64,000 bases of DNA from an uncultured Phycisphaerales bacterium (GTDB lineage: Bacteria > Planctomycetota > Phycisphaerae > Sedimentisphaerales > Anaerobacaceae): positions 62,001 through 126,000 of the forward strand of contig CALEZT010000267.1 of the NCBI GenBank assembly GCA_937927975.1. Direction: 5' to 3'. Under the pieces are notes generated by a model. It worked only from the letters and a program-made list of their open reading frames with translations, was not told the origin of the DNA and searched no databases. Shown piece by piece: positions 8,714-20,585 of the stretch. The translations under genes were made by a program, and so were the position numbers. Each line of letters opens with the position of its first letter. Within the stretch, counting starts at the first letter, position 1.

Positions 8714-10537
8714 TCATCCCTGGTTTGCGACGTCGATGGTCGTTGCATTGGGGTCCTCACAAAGATCGCCTTCGACTTCTAACTCAAGTATCGTCGTAAA
8801 CCGCTTCGAGCCGCCCGGCGTGCCGATGATGCGGATCGCATCGCCGACCGTCGGCGCGAAACGGAAACCAATCGCCTGGTACATCTGGAAGCGGTCGAGA
8901 TCCGCGAGTTGCTGCAGATCCGCCGGCTCACTGTACTGGCCGTCGCGACGGATCTGAACGGTGAGGTCTTCAAAGTAGCCTCCGAGCGGCACGTCATGGC
9001 GATAGTATGTGTTGAGCTTGCTCCACACGACATCGCCTTCGTAGAAGGTCAGGCCCTCGAAGCGAACCGGCTCGGAGAAGCTCACCTCGTACCAGTCCGC
9101 CTGGGACGGCTCGGCAGCGTCCGGGACGTACGTGTAGTAGGGTCTGTGGCCGTTGTGCGTGTTGTCCACGACTCCGTCGATGATCGACGCCAGGTTGTTG
9201 CGGTCCCGATTGGGATCGCGCCTGGCCACAGAGGCATCGACCGCAACCTCAATCCCGGACGCCAGGGCCCTTGCGACCAGGCCGCAAGGTCCGTTGGGGT
9301 TGGGCCGCTCGGGCTCCGCAACGACATTGGGCCCGGGGATCGCGAAGACCAAGTCGAATTCGTCAAACGCGAAGGAGCCGCCGTTTCGCAGGATGTTCTC
9401 CCTGGCCATCAGCAGCATCCTCAGCGCGATGGCTTTGATCGAATCCGTCTGCGGCAGAGCCACCCCAGGGGCGGGAAGTCCGGGACGCGATACATTCAGA
9501 TATGCGTCGCCGCAGACGGACGGATCCGTCAAATCGCTTGGCAGGCCGGAAAAGCCATGGATGATCCCCAGGAGTCCGCCGGCGGTGGCGGGATTGCAGT
9601 CGCAGTCCCACCCGGCCAGGACGGCGATCTGCACGGTCTGTTTGAATTCGCCCTGGCCGTAGAGAAGGGCCAGGACCGTCGCGCCGGCGTTGATCGTGGA
9701 TTCAACCCAATTGTAATAGCGACCGAAGCTCTCGGCGCCCTGATACTTGTCGTAGAGTCTCCGCCGGGCGGCTCTCCAGTCGAGCGAGCCGTCGTTGACG
9801 TCTTCGATGTACCAATTCCTCACGTCTCTGACAACCGCAGCCGTGCGGCTGCCGGCCGGGATCGCCTCCAAACCTCGCAAGACCAGTTCGACCACGTTCG
9901 GTTCGAAGAAGGCGTTCGCATACATCGCAGCGTAGAACTGGGCCGCGTGGACCGGAAAACCCTCGTTGGCGACCCGACCAAACTGGCCGGCCAGGTCGAT
10001 CGCAATCTGAGGCATCCCCGGAGAAATCGCCCCCAGAGACTCGGTGCCGATCTGGGCGTCGATGGAGTACCAGTGTTGGTTGTAGGTGCGACTGCCCGTT
10101 TCGGGAGGCGTGTGGCCGTCGAGCATCAAGCGCCAAGCTTGCCTGTTGGCGACGTAGATCCCATCGGCAGTCATGTGTTCGAGCCAATCGTGGGCGATGT
10201 CGAGGGAATTGCAGTCGAATCCGTGGATCATCAGCGTGTGCAGGGCCAGGTATTCGATGTCGGTGTCGTCGTCGGCGTCCCAGACCTGTTTGATCTGCCA
10301 TGGAACGGATTGGTCCGGGTTGGGCGAAGAGCCGCTGTAGAGCCCTTCACTTGCCCGGCCGGCAGCGTTGCCGATCAGTTGGCCGAGCCACATCCCCCGC
10401 ATCCTGTCGAACAGCTCGAAGGCCGAGATCGCACGATCAGCCCGTGTGACGGGACCTCCAAAGCCAGCAATCAGGAGTGAGGCAAACACAATCACGTGCT
10501 TGCTGTCCAAACGACCCCCCAAAATCACCCTTCTCAA
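8714..10537 (-). CDS. secreted ADP-ribosylglycohydrolase-family protein
   Basis: About 600 aa. A signal peptide is likely (HVIVFASLLIAGFGGPVTRA). The main domain shows ADP-ribosylglycohydrolase (DraG/ARH) features: the N-terminal RGMWLGQLIGNAAG turn, the acidic DADDDTDIEYLALH motif and the late AGWDCDCNPATAGGLLGIIHG motif in place of the usual GGDTDT metal motif. The last 170 residues look like a carbohydrate-binding beta-sandwich (discoidin-like). Export plus a binding domain suggest a glycan or extracellular substrate rather than protein de-ADP-ribosylation (inference). TTG at 10537 is the longest start; the TTG at 10510 follows GGGGGG and may be used. Confidence 0.7.
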   Translation of the reverse strand: MRRVILGGRLDSKHVIVFASLLIAGFGGPVTRADRAISAFELFDRMRGMWLGQLIGNAAGRASEGLYSGSSPNPDQSVPWQIKQVWDADDDTDIEYLALHTLMIHGFDCNSLDIAHDWLEHMTADGIYVANRQAWRLMLDGHTPPETGSRTYNQHWYSIDAQIGTESLGAISPGMPQIAIDLAGQFGRVANEGFPVHAAQFYAAMYANAFFEPNVVELVLRGLEAIPAGSRTAAVVRDVRNWYIEDVNDGSLDWRAARRRLYDKYQGAESFGRYYNWVESTINAGATVLALLYGQGEFKQTVQIAVLAGWDCDCNPATAGGLLGIIHGFSGLPSDLTDPSVCGDAYLNVSRPGLPAPGVALPQTDSIKAIALRMLLMARENILRNGGSFAFDEFDLVFAIPGPNVVAEPERPNPNGPCGLVARALASGIEVAVDASVARRDPNRDRNNLASIIDGVVDNTHNGHRPYYTYVPDAAEPSQADWYEVSFSEPVRFEGLTFYEGDVVWSKLNTYYRHDVPLGGYFEDLTVQIRRDGQYSEPADLQQLADLDRFQMYQAIGFRFAPTVGDAIRIIGTPGGSKRFTTILELEVEGDLCEDPNATTIDVANQG

Positions 10538-10545
10538 CTACCCCT

Positions 10546-10574
10546 ATTGTACCCGTTTTCAACGGACAATCCAA
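10546..10574 (-). promoter_or_regulatory. promoter of the ADP-ribosylglycohydrolase-like gene
   Basis: On the minus strand TTGGAT (10574-10569), 17-bp spacer, TACAAT (10551-10546), immediately upstream of the start region. Confidence 0.5.
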
Positions 10575-10992
10575 GCGGTTTTCCCCTGGATTTCGCCTGG
10601 GTTGCACCAGATTCAACGCACATGCGAGCAGCGGATGTCCCATAATCGCCTTGTGTCCGGTACTGCGACAGGATCTGCGACCCGCAATCTTCCAGCGTGC
10701 AGTCACTTATGTGTGATAAAAGTGCAGCCTGTTAGCCGATGAAAGGGGTATTGTGCCGGCGGATGCGATCGGGGCGAAAGAGATGCCCCGAGAAATGCCC
10801 AGCCGCACCAGCGGATTCTGCACGGATATTTCGTCCTGCCCTGCGTATCCGACGGACACGGAGTGCGCCCAGATTGAGGGTTGCCCCAATCCTGTGAATC
10901 GAGTAATGTCATGCCGTAGCGGTTGGTCCTGTAATCTTTCTTCCCGGCGCCGGGCTTCTTGCTTCGCCGGCGGCAATGGAGAAAACGCCATT
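10575..10992 (+). other. leader/intergenic region before the polysaccharide locus
   Basis: About 420 bases without a supported gene. The only structure I see is a short hairpin with GGGGC (10781-10785) and GCCCC arms. An in-frame extension of the following gene runs through part of it but is poorly coded and lacks the family N-terminus, so I treat it as untranslated. Confidence 0.35.
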
Positions 10993-11961
10993 ATGACCAA
11001 AGCCCTGATCACCGGCGGCGCCGGGTTCATCGGTTCCCATCTGGCCGAGCGGCTGCTCGACAACGGCAGCGAGGTCATCGTCATCGACAACCTCAGCACC
11101 GGCCGGCTCGCCAACCTGGAGAGCTTTCGCCATCGTCCCGGTTTCCAGTTCGTCAAGGGCGACATCCGCGACGTCAGCCTCGTGCAACTGCTGGTCTCGC
11201 AGTGCGACGTGGTATACCATCTGGCGGCCGCGGTCGGAGTGCAGCTCATCGCCGACGCCCCCGTCCACACGATCGAGACGAACATCGCCGGGACGGAGAT
11301 CGTCCTGGAGGCGTCGAACAAGTTCGGCCGCAAGATCCTCCTGGCCTCCAGCAGCGAGGTCTACGGCAAGAGCGAGAAGATCCCCTTCGGCGAGGACGAC
11401 GACTTCGTCCTGGGCGGCACCGCGTTCTCCCGCTGGGCCTATGCGTGCAGCAAAGCGATCGACGAGTTTCTGGGCCAGGCCTTTCATCAGCAGTACGGCC
11501 TGGCGGTCATCAGCGCGCGGTTCTTCAATACGATCGGGCCCCGGCAGACCGGGCGGTACGGCATGGTGGTCCCGCGGTTCGTCCAGTGGGCCCTCAAGAA
11601 CGAGCCCATCCAGATCTACGGCTCGGGCGCGCAGACGCGATGCTTCTGCTACGTCGAGGACCTGGTCGATGCGGTGATCGCGTTGATGGGGTGCGAGCAG
11701 GCGGCTGGGCAGGTCTTCAATATCGGGTCCTCCGAGGAGATCAGCATGGAAGGCCTGGCCGACCGGGTCATCAAGATCACCGGCAGCGGCAGCCCCAAGC
11801 AGTTTGTACCTTATGAGGTCGCCTACGGCCGCCCGATCGAGGACATGATGCGGCGGGTGCCGAGCACCGAGCGAATCCGCAAGACGGTCGGCTGGCAGCC
11901 GAAGACGAGTCTCGACCAGACGCTTCGGATCATCGTTGAGCACTATCGGAAGAGGGGTTAA
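10993..11961 (+). CDS. NAD-dependent nucleotide-sugar epimerase/dehydratase
   Basis: An extended short-chain dehydrogenase of 322 aa. The Rossmann motif GGAGFIGSHLAERLL is at the very N-terminus, which fixes the start at ATG 10993. The catalytic pair is in WAYACSKAIDE (YxxxK, about residue 153), preceded by the ASSSEVYG serine. The closest subgroups are UDP-glucose 4-epimerase and UDP-glucuronate decarboxylase; I cannot choose. It opens the polysaccharide locus. Its stop codon lies in the left end of the inverted-repeat element that starts at 11958. Confidence 0.88.
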   Translation: MTKALITGGAGFIGSHLAERLLDNGSEVIVIDNLSTGRLANLESFRHRPGFQFVKGDIRDVSLVQLLVSQCDVVYHLAAAVGVQLIADAPVHTIETNIAGTEIVLEASNKFGRKILLASSSEVYGKSEKIPFGEDDDFVLGGTAFSRWAYACSKAIDEFLGQAFHQQYGLAVISARFFNTIGPRQTGRYGMVVPRFVQWALKNEPIQIYGSGAQTRCFCYVEDLVDAVIALMGCEQAAGQVFNIGSSEEISMEGLADRVIKITGSGSPKQFVPYEVAYGRPIEDMMRRVPSTERIRKTVGWQPKTSLDQTLRIIVEHYRKRG

Positions 11962-12208
11962 CCGCAGAGGGCGCGGAGAGACGCAGAGAGTGGAAGTAAA
12001 TGAGGTGAGCGGGCAGGTGGTGGATGCCGCCATGAAGGTGCACTCCGTTCTCGGGCCGGGGTTGTTGGAGAACGCTGTTGAGTGGCAAGAAAGTGGGGTT
12101 ATTGATCAATTTCAATGTTGCCCAACTGAAGAACGGCATCAAGCGAATGGTGAATGAGCTATGACTGCGAAGCCAAATACTCCGCGATCTCAGCGTCCTC
12201 TGCGGTTA
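11958..12208 (+). repeat. inverted-repeat (MITE-like) element, family C copy 1
   Basis: About 251 bp bounded by inverted termini: TTAACCGCAGAGG at the left (from 11958) and CCTCTGCGGTTA at the right (to 12208), with similarity continuing inward as GCGCGGAGA and ACGCTGAGA. It carries a decayed GxxExxY gene. It overlaps the stop of the upstream gene and the start of the downstream kinase. The elements at 41056 and 54698 have similar ends (ACCACAGAGACACAGAG). Confidence 0.7.
11990..12164 (+). pseudogene. GxxExxY-family protein, internally deleted
   Basis: The N-terminal part reads VNEVSGQVVDAAMKVHS then VLGPGLLENAVE, the start of the small GxxExxY family (TIGR04256-like, PD-(D/E)XK nuclease-like), although the motif Tyr is Val here. 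After about 50 codons the frame shifts, and the family's C-terminus (VGLLINFNVAQLKNGIKRMV) continues in the next frame to TGA at 12162. The central part with the nuclease core, about 75 codons, is missing. This is therefore a deletion remnant lying inside the inverted-repeat element. Confidence 0.75.
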
Positions 12209-15200
12209 GACTCCGTCTCTGACGCCAAGACCAGGACAGGAGATTGGGATGTTCTGATTGTCACGGCCTCGAACGAGCGGCAGGCCGAGGCGTACGAGGC
12301 GCAACTGAATCTCCGCCGCGAGCTGGGCCTGCTCAGCGACGTTCGCGAGGCGATCGTCGTTGCAGACCCCGGCGGCAGGCGGATCGGCAGCGGCGGCAGC
12401 ACCCTCCATTGCCTGATGGAAGTCCTGCGACTGCGGTTAGGCGATCGACTGGCGGACTCGGACGCACACGACTGGGAGCAGACGCTTGCTGAGCTTCGAA
12501 TCCTGATCGTCCATGCAGGCGGAGACTCCCGCCGGCTCCCGGCCTACGGCCCTTGCGGCAAGATCTTCATCCCCGTCCCCGGCGAGAACGACAGCGCCCT
12601 GTGTCTGAGTCTCTTCGACCGGCAGTTGCCCACGTATCTGGCCCTTCCGGCGCCGACCCAGGGCCGGGGACAGGTCGTGATCGCCTCGGGCGACGTGCTG
12701 CTGCGGTTCGATCCGACCCGCGTGAAATTCACGAAGGAAGGTGTCACCGGCCTGGCCTGCTATGCGCAGCCGGAACAGGCCAGCCGTCACGGGGTCTTCT
12801 GCCAGGGTCAGGACGACGAAGTCCGACTCTATCTGCAGAAACCCTCCATTGCCGAGCAGGAGCGGATGGATGCGATCGACGCCTACGGCCAGTCCTGTCT
12901 GGACATCGGCATCATGCACTTCGACGCGGCCACCGCGGTGCGATTGCTGCAACTGTTCGGCGCCAAGCCATCCGGCGGCAAGCTCGTTCTGAGCGGCACA
13001 CGCGCCGAGGCCGTCATGGATCGCGGGCTGGATTTCTACCGCGAGATCTGCTGCGCGATGGGCCGCCAGGCGACCGTCGAGCACCATATCCGCTCGGCGA
13101 GGGACAGCGGATCGAAATGGACGGCGTCGATGCTGGGCGAACTGTTCAAGGCCCTTTCGGGCATCCCGTTCAACGTGCAATTGCTCACCCACTGCGACTT
13201 TCTCGATTTCGGCGCCAGCCGGGGAATCCTGGCCAGCGGCGCCCGTCTGCTGCAAGAGGATCGCGGCGTCTCGCAACTGCGAACCTTCCTGGACATCAAC
13301 AACGAGATCGCCGAAGGCGGTTCGGTCCATGGTTCCGCAAGCTGGGTCGAGGGGTGCCGCATCCACGCCCCGCTGACTCTGGCCGGTGACAACGTCGTGG
13401 TCGGGGTCGACCTGCACGATCCGATTTCGCTGCCGACCGGCGCGTGTCTGGACGTGCTTGCGGGATATGACCCCGCAGGCCGCGACGTGTGGTTCGTCCG
13501 CTGCTACGGCGTGGACGACAGCTTCAAGGAATCCGCCGAGGCGGGCGCGGTCTTCTGCGGCAGGCGGCTGCTCACCTGGCTTGCCGACGTCGGAGTCGGG
13601 CAGGACGAAGTCTGGGATGACGCGATCCCGTCAAGCGACCGCACGATCTGGAATGCGAGGCTCTTCCCGGCTGTCCCCGAGCATGGGCACTATCGGCGAT
13701 GGCTGTGGATGTTCGACCCGGACGGCGCGTCGGAGACGCAGCGCCAGGCCTGGCGATCCGCATCTCGCTACAGTCTCGAACAGGTCCTGGCGCTGGCCGA
13801 CCACAAAGGCTTCTACGAACGGCGCAGCCTGATCCGGGCCGAACTGATCTGCGGCTCGCTCCATCGTGTGTTCCGGCCGGAGAGCGGCTTGTCCGCTCGC
13901 GAGCTTGCCTGGCTGATGAAGCTGACAGGCCGTCCCGCCGTGTGGGCCGCCGAGATCCTCAAGCAGACCTGCCGATGCGCGGACCATGGGACCGCGGCTC
14001 TGGTCTTTCCTCGCATGATTCACACGCTGGGTTCGGCAATAGCCGATGCCTGCTCCGGCGGCGACGTGCGGCCCACCGCTCTGGCGAAGAGGCTCGATTC
14101 TTCCACCCTCGAACGGCTCAAGTCCCTGGGCCTCGATCCAAACGGCAAGACCCGCCTGTCCAGGTGGACCGAGCGGATGCAGGAAGCTGCGTTCGAAGGC
14201 CTGGAACGGGCGATCGTCGCCAGCGGGCTCGAAGAAGGGGAATCGCCCCGCAGCGTGCTCAGAAGCGACGAGATCGTCTGGGCGCGGGCCCCCGCCCGGC
14301 TGGACATCGGCGGCGGCTGGACCGACACTCCGCCCTATTCCCTGGAATGGGGCGGGTGCGTCACGAACGCCGCCATCGATCTCAACGGCCAGCCGCCGAT
14401 TCAGGCCTATGTCCGCGTGATCGACGAGCCGGTGATTCGGATCGGCTCGATCGACCTGGGAGTGCGGATCGAGATCCGTCAATTCGATGACCTGATGGAC
14501 TATCGACAGGCGACCGGGAGCTTCGCGCTGGCCAAGGCCGCGATCGTCCTGTCGGGCCTGTCGCTGCACAACGGTCGCACAGGCAAGAAGACGCTCAAGA
14601 AGACCCTGGAAGCCTTCGGCGGCGGAATCGAGCTGACCACGCTGGCGGCGATCCCCAAGGGCAGTGGTCTGGGCACATCGAGCATCATGGGCGCCGTGAT
14701 TGTCGCGGCGCTGGGACGAGCCATGGGCAGGCAGTTGTCCCACCGCGAGCTGTTCCACAGCGTGCTGCGTCTGGAGCAGGCCCTCACCACCGGCGGAGGC
14801 TGGCAGGACCAGATCGGCGGCGCCGTCGGGGGCGTCAAGATGATCGTCACCGAGCCCGGCATGGTCCCGGACGCGCACATCCACTATGTGCCCTCGGACA
14901 TCCTGGACCCCAGGTCCAACGCCGGCCAGACCCTGCTGTACTACACCGGGATCACCCGTCTGGCCAAGAACATCCTGCACCAGGTTGTCGGTCGGTACTT
15001 GAACCGCGACCGCGATGCGATGACGACGCTGCGGCACATCGGTTCGGTGGCCAAGGACGTGATGGACGCCTTCATTCGCAAGGACATCGAACGATTCGGC
15101 CGGCTCATGGACGTGGCGTGGCGGCTCAATAAACGCCTGGACCCCAACAGCAGCAACGAAGAGATCGAGGCCCTGTTCGCGCGGGTCGGGTCGCACATCT

Positions 15201-15373
15201 ACGGCGGCAAGCTCCTCGGCGCCGGCGGCGGCGGCTTCATGCTGATGATCTGCAAATCGCTCGAAGACGCCACGGCGGTGCGTCGAATGCTCGAGCGCGA
15301 TCCTCCGAACGATCGGGCCCGCTTCTTCGATTTCGATGTCAGCAACAGAGGATTGATCGTGACTGTCTGCTGA
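12161..15373 (+). CDS. fkp: bifunctional fucokinase / GDP-fucose pyrophosphorylase
   Basis: 1070 aa, matching the two-domain salvage enzyme that converts L-fucose to GDP-L-fucose. The N-terminal nucleotidyltransferase part shows VVADPGGRRIGSGGSTLHC and HAGGDSRRLPAYGPCGKIF. The C-terminal GHMP kinase shows APARLDIGGGWTDTPPYS, the ATP loop PKGSGLGTSSIMGAV, and the GAGGGGFMLMI motif 3. The only usable ATG (12161) lies inside the inverted-repeat element, with no clear ribosome-binding site, so the first 16 or so residues are element-derived and the original start may have been lost. It is followed by gmd and fcl, which make GDP-fucose de novo. Symbol by analogy. Confidence 0.85.
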   Translation: MTAKPNTPRSQRPLRLDSVSDAKTRTGDWDVLIVTASNERQAEAYEAQLNLRRELGLLSDVREAIVVADPGGRRIGSGGSTLHCLMEVLRLRLGDRLADSDAHDWEQTLAELRILIVHAGGDSRRLPAYGPCGKIFIPVPGENDSALCLSLFDRQLPTYLALPAPTQGRGQVVIASGDVLLRFDPTRVKFTKEGVTGLACYAQPEQASRHGVFCQGQDDEVRLYLQKPSIAEQERMDAIDAYGQSCLDIGIMHFDAATAVRLLQLFGAKPSGGKLVLSGTRAEAVMDRGLDFYREICCAMGRQATVEHHIRSARDSGSKWTASMLGELFKALSGIPFNVQLLTHCDFLDFGASRGILASGARLLQEDRGVSQLRTFLDINNEIAEGGSVHGSASWVEGCRIHAPLTLAGDNVVVGVDLHDPISLPTGACLDVLAGYDPAGRDVWFVRCYGVDDSFKESAEAGAVFCGRRLLTWLADVGVGQDEVWDDAIPSSDRTIWNARLFPAVPEHGHYRRWLWMFDPDGASETQRQAWRSASRYSLEQVLALADHKGFYERRSLIRAELICGSLHRVFRPESGLSARELAWLMKLTGRPAVWAAEILKQTCRCADHGTAALVFPRMIHTLGSAIADACSGGDVRPTALAKRLDSSTLERLKSLGLDPNGKTRLSRWTERMQEAAFEGLERAIVASGLEEGESPRSVLRSDEIVWARAPARLDIGGGWTDTPPYSLEWGGCVTNAAIDLNGQPPIQAYVRVIDEPVIRIGSIDLGVRIEIRQFDDLMDYRQATGSFALAKAAIVLSGLSLHNGRTGKKTLKKTLEAFGGGIELTTLAAIPKGSGLGTSSIMGAVIVAALGRAMGRQLSHRELFHSVLRLEQALTTGGGWQDQIGGAVGGVKMIVTEPGMVPDAHIHYVPSDILDPRSNAGQTLLYYTGITRLAKNILHQVVGRYLNRDRDAMTTLRHIGSVAKDVMDAFIRKDIERFGRLMDVAWRLNKRLDPNSSNEEIEALFARVGSHIYGGKLLGAGGGGFMLMICKSLEDATAVRRMLERDPPNDRARFFDFDVSNRGLIVTVC

Positions 15374-15477
15374 GCAGACCGCCGTGGAAACGACAAATGG
15401 AACTGTGGAACCGTACAACGGCGGAGAGCTTCCGAGCCTCCCATCGCTGCTGCGTTCCACCTCTTTAAGGAGGAATC

Positions 15478-17450
<1,973 letters not shown>

Positions 17451-17513
17451 CGAACATCGGACCGGCGTCATCAAAGGACCCATCCCCTGGCAAAGTCCTA
17501 TCTGCTCGTATTC

Positions 17514-18983
17514 GTGGTCGCGGCGATCCTGTACGGGATCAGTTGCGCCCCTGGCGCGGTCTGGCAGGACAGCGGTCTGATCCAGCATCGCGTCTGGCAC
17601 CGGGACATCGAAGGCCGACTCGGCTTGGCTCTCTCACATCCGCTGTACTACCTCGTCGCCATCGGCGCCGCGCGAGTTCCTTTTGGCGAGTTCGGCCACC
17701 GCGTGAATTGCCTTTCGGCCCTGGCGGCGGCGCTGGCGGTGGCGAATCTGTACCTGCTCGTGCGGTTGTGGCTCGGCCGTGCGTTCCCCGCAATGATTGC
17801 GGCCGTGACGCTGGCGCTCTCCCACACGTTCTGGTGGCACGCGAGCGTCGCGGAAACCTACACGTTATGGGCGGCGATATTCTTCGGCGAATTGATCTGC
17901 CTGCTGAAGTACACCAAGACCGGCAAGCGGACCTTCCTCTATCTGCTTGCGCTTCTCAACGGCATGGCTATCGCCGTGCACATGCTGGGTTCGATCCCGT
18001 TGGCCTGCTACGCTGTGTTTGTCGCGATCCTCATGGTCAAGAGAGTCGTCCGTCCCAGACACGCGGCGATGATCGTCCTGCTGTGGATCGTCGGCGCTCT
18101 GCCCTACGAGATCCTGATCGTCAGGAATATCGTTCACAGCGGCGACGTTCTCGGCGTCCTGGCGTCCGCCGCGTTCGGCGATCGCTGGCGGCCCGACGTG
18201 CTCAACGCCAGTCTCTCGTGGAAGATCGTGGGCGAGAACTTCCTGCTGATCCTGCTGAACTTCCCCACGCTGAATGTGTTGCTGTTCTTCGTTGGCTGCT
18301 ACGGCCTGCGCCGCGCCGGGCCCACAATGTTTCGGACTGTGCTTGTGGCGCTGTTGGCCTTGTTCCTGCTGTTCGCGTTTCGCTACACGGTGGCCGATCG
18401 ATATGCCTTCTTCATTCCATTCTACTGCATGGCCGCGATCGTGATCGGCGTGGGAACGCACGAAATCCTGTCGCGGATACAACACCAGGTTGCGACCTGT
18501 GCAGTCACGGTGTTTTCGCTGTTGCCCATCGGAGTGTATGCCATCGCGCCGCAAGCAGCGGCACGGGTGCACTGGCCGATCGGGACAAGACAGGATGTTC
18601 CCTACCGCGACGACTATGAGTACTTCCTTTGCCCCTGGAAAACCGGGTACAGGGGAGCGGAGCGATTCGCCAGGGAGGCGCTCGATGCCGTTGAGAGCGA
18701 CGCCATCGTTTGGGCGGACATCACGACCGCAGCCCCCCTGCTGTACGTTCAGCAGGTGAAAAGCTTTCGGCCGGAGGTGAAGATCGTCTCGGTTATCGCC
18801 TCGACAGAAGCAGCTCCGACCCTCGGCGAACAGACCCTTTTGGCCTGGCTCGCCGACCATCCGGTTTACGTGGTTTCGCGAACGCCGGGATATTGTCCCG
18901 CATTCATTCTTGAGAAACATCGTCTCGTCAGAGCCGGCTTGCTGTGGCGAGTGACACAAGACAGAAAAGACAGCCTGGGCTGA
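17514..18983 (+). CDS. polytopic membrane protein, DUF2723-like (glycosyltransferase C-type)
   Basis: 489 aa with about ten hydrophobic helices and a soluble C-terminal region. The first third resembles DUF2723/protein-O-mannosyltransferase-like proteins: a luminal acidic WQDSG loop, SHPLYYLVAIGAARVPFG, RVNCLSALAAAL and SHTFWWHASVAETYTLW. Such proteins transfer sugars from lipid-linked donors. GTG 17514 is the first conventional start; the frame is open upstream to 17451 and a non-standard CTG at 17487 after AAAGGA would add the rest of the first helix. Part of the polysaccharide operon; substrate unknown. Confidence 0.7.
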   Translation: MVAAILYGISCAPGAVWQDSGLIQHRVWHRDIEGRLGLALSHPLYYLVAIGAARVPFGEFGHRVNCLSALAAALAVANLYLLVRLWLGRAFPAMIAAVTLALSHTFWWHASVAETYTLWAAIFFGELICLLKYTKTGKRTFLYLLALLNGMAIAVHMLGSIPLACYAVFVAILMVKRVVRPRHAAMIVLLWIVGALPYEILIVRNIVHSGDVLGVLASAAFGDRWRPDVLNASLSWKIVGENFLLILLNFPTLNVLLFFVGCYGLRRAGPTMFRTVLVALLALFLLFAFRYTVADRYAFFIPFYCMAAIVIGVGTHEILSRIQHQVATCAVTVFSLLPIGVYAIAPQAAARVHWPIGTRQDVPYRDDYEYFLCPWKTGYRGAERFAREALDAVESDAIVWADITTAAPLLYVQQVKSFRPEVKIVSVIASTEAAPTLGEQTLLAWLADHPVYVVSRTPGYCPAFILEKHRLVRAGLLWRVTQDRKDSLG

Positions 18984-19017
18984 AGCCCATTCCACGGAAC
19001 CCCAGTAAGAACATCGC

Positions 19018-20562
19018 ATGGCCAAGACAGTCACCACTCCTCGGGCGCTGGTCCGCAATACGGTCTTCAACCTCCTGATGTTGATGAGCAACGCCGTCGT
19101 CGCGTTCCTGCTGGTCCCGTTCTTCGTAGGCCAGCTCGGCAAGCCCGCCTACGGCGTCTGGGTGCTGATCGGCTCGGTGTTTCGCTATCGCATTCTGCTG
19201 GGCATGGGCCTCAACAGCGCGATCAACCGGCGAATCCCCATGTACCTGGCCAAGGACGACGAGGACGGCATCCGCAGGACCGTCAGCACAGCCCTGTTCT
19301 TCTTCACGATCGTCGCTCTGGTGCTGGCGGTCCTCACGCTGATCCTGGCCGTGAAGGTGGGCGACTGGTTCGAGATCCCGCCCGATCTGATCCGCACGAC
19401 GAGCGTTCTGGTGCTCGTCGTCGGTTTGGGCTTCGCCGCCTCGACGCCGCTGCAACTGACCACCGCGGTGCTCAGCGGATTACAGCGATACGACATGGTG
19501 AGCATCGTAACGATGATCGTCCTGGTGGTTCGAACCGCACTGACGGTCGTCCTGCTGTTTCGCGGCTTCGGCCTGGTGACGCTGGGCATCATCTACAGCG
19601 TCAGCGAGATCGTCGCGAGGGGCTTGCAGCACATCCTGGCCCGACGGCTGCTGCCCGTCGGCTACGTCTCCTGGCGGAACGTCGATCGCGGGCTGTTGCG
19701 TGAAATGCTCTTCTACGGCATGAACACGTTCCTCTACGCGATGGGCGCCCTGATCATCTACCGCGCCAGCGAGACGATCATCGGCATCTTCCTGGGAACC
19801 GAGGAGATCGCCATCTTCTCGACCGCCGCCGCGGGCGTGCTGCTGCTCTCGGAGTTCCTCCAGGCGTTCACCGTGGCGATCAAGCCCGCGGTCAGCGACC
19901 TCGACGCACGGGACGACCACACCCGCGTCAAGCTGATCGCTTTCCTCACGCAGAAATACAGCCTGTTGGTCCTGATCCCGGCCGCCGCGTTCCTGATCGT
20001 CATGGGCCGAGAGTTTCTGACGATCTGGGTGGGCCGGAGATTCCAGGAGCCAGGACTGATCCCGTCCATGGCGAAGATTCTGTCCATTCTGACGGTGGGC
20101 TACTTCTTCATCATGAGCCAGCACAGCAACTTCCTCGTGCTCGCCGGTCGGGGGGAACATCGCGTCTTCGGCCTGATGACCGCGGTCGAAGCGGTCCTGT
20201 GCGTGTGCACTGCGGTCTTCACCGTGGCGGTGCTCGAATGGGGTCTGACGGGCATTGCCTGGAGCAACCTGGTTCCTATGGCCCTGGTGGCCGGCGTCAT
20301 CATCCCGATCTACTTCAATCGCAAAATGAAGATTCCTGCGAAGGAAAGCCTGACGCAGGTTTGGCTCCCGGCGGCGCTGAGCACGCTCCCCAGTATTTTG
20401 CTGATCGTCGTCTGGGAAAGTCTTATGCCGCCTTCCACCTGGCTGGCCCTCTTCGCAGTTGTGGCTGCGGCGGGGACCGTAACGGTGGTGTCCGCCTGGT
20501 TCTTCGGGATGGGCGCATCGGAGCGCCAACGATTGCTCTCGGTCGTCAGACGCGTCCGTTGA
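19018..20562 (+). CDS. polysaccharide flippase (Wzx/MATE-like)
   Basis: 514 aa with 12-14 predicted membrane helices and the N-terminal pattern of the polysaccharide-biosynthesis/oligosaccharide flippase family (NTVFNLLMLMSNAVVAFLLVP then FFVGQLGKPAYGVWVLIGSV). It is expected to flip lipid-linked repeat units across the inner membrane. Position between the DUF2723-like protein and the pyruvyl transferase fits this role. Confidence 0.85.
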   Translation: MAKTVTTPRALVRNTVFNLLMLMSNAVVAFLLVPFFVGQLGKPAYGVWVLIGSVFRYRILLGMGLNSAINRRIPMYLAKDDEDGIRRTVSTALFFFTIVALVLAVLTLILAVKVGDWFEIPPDLIRTTSVLVLVVGLGFAASTPLQLTTAVLSGLQRYDMVSIVTMIVLVVRTALTVVLLFRGFGLVTLGIIYSVSEIVARGLQHILARRLLPVGYVSWRNVDRGLLREMLFYGMNTFLYAMGALIIYRASETIIGIFLGTEEIAIFSTAAAGVLLLSEFLQAFTVAIKPAVSDLDARDDHTRVKLIAFLTQKYSLLVLIPAAAFLIVMGREFLTIWVGRRFQEPGLIPSMAKILSILTVGYFFIMSQHSNFLVLAGRGEHRVFGLMTAVEAVLCVCTAVFTVAVLEWGLTGIAWSNLVPMALVAGVIIPIYFNRKMKIPAKESLTQVWLPAALSTLPSILLIVVWESLMPPSTWLALFAVVAAAGTVTVVSAWFFGMGASERQRLLSVVRRVR

Positions 20563-20585
20563 ATTCAGATCCACCCGCGATGCGC

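Noticed and set aside
10753..10992. An 80-residue N-terminal extension of the epimerase
   Set aside because: The Rossmann motif must be near the N-terminus; the extension is Cys/Ser/Arg-rich, without family similarity, and lies in a leader region.
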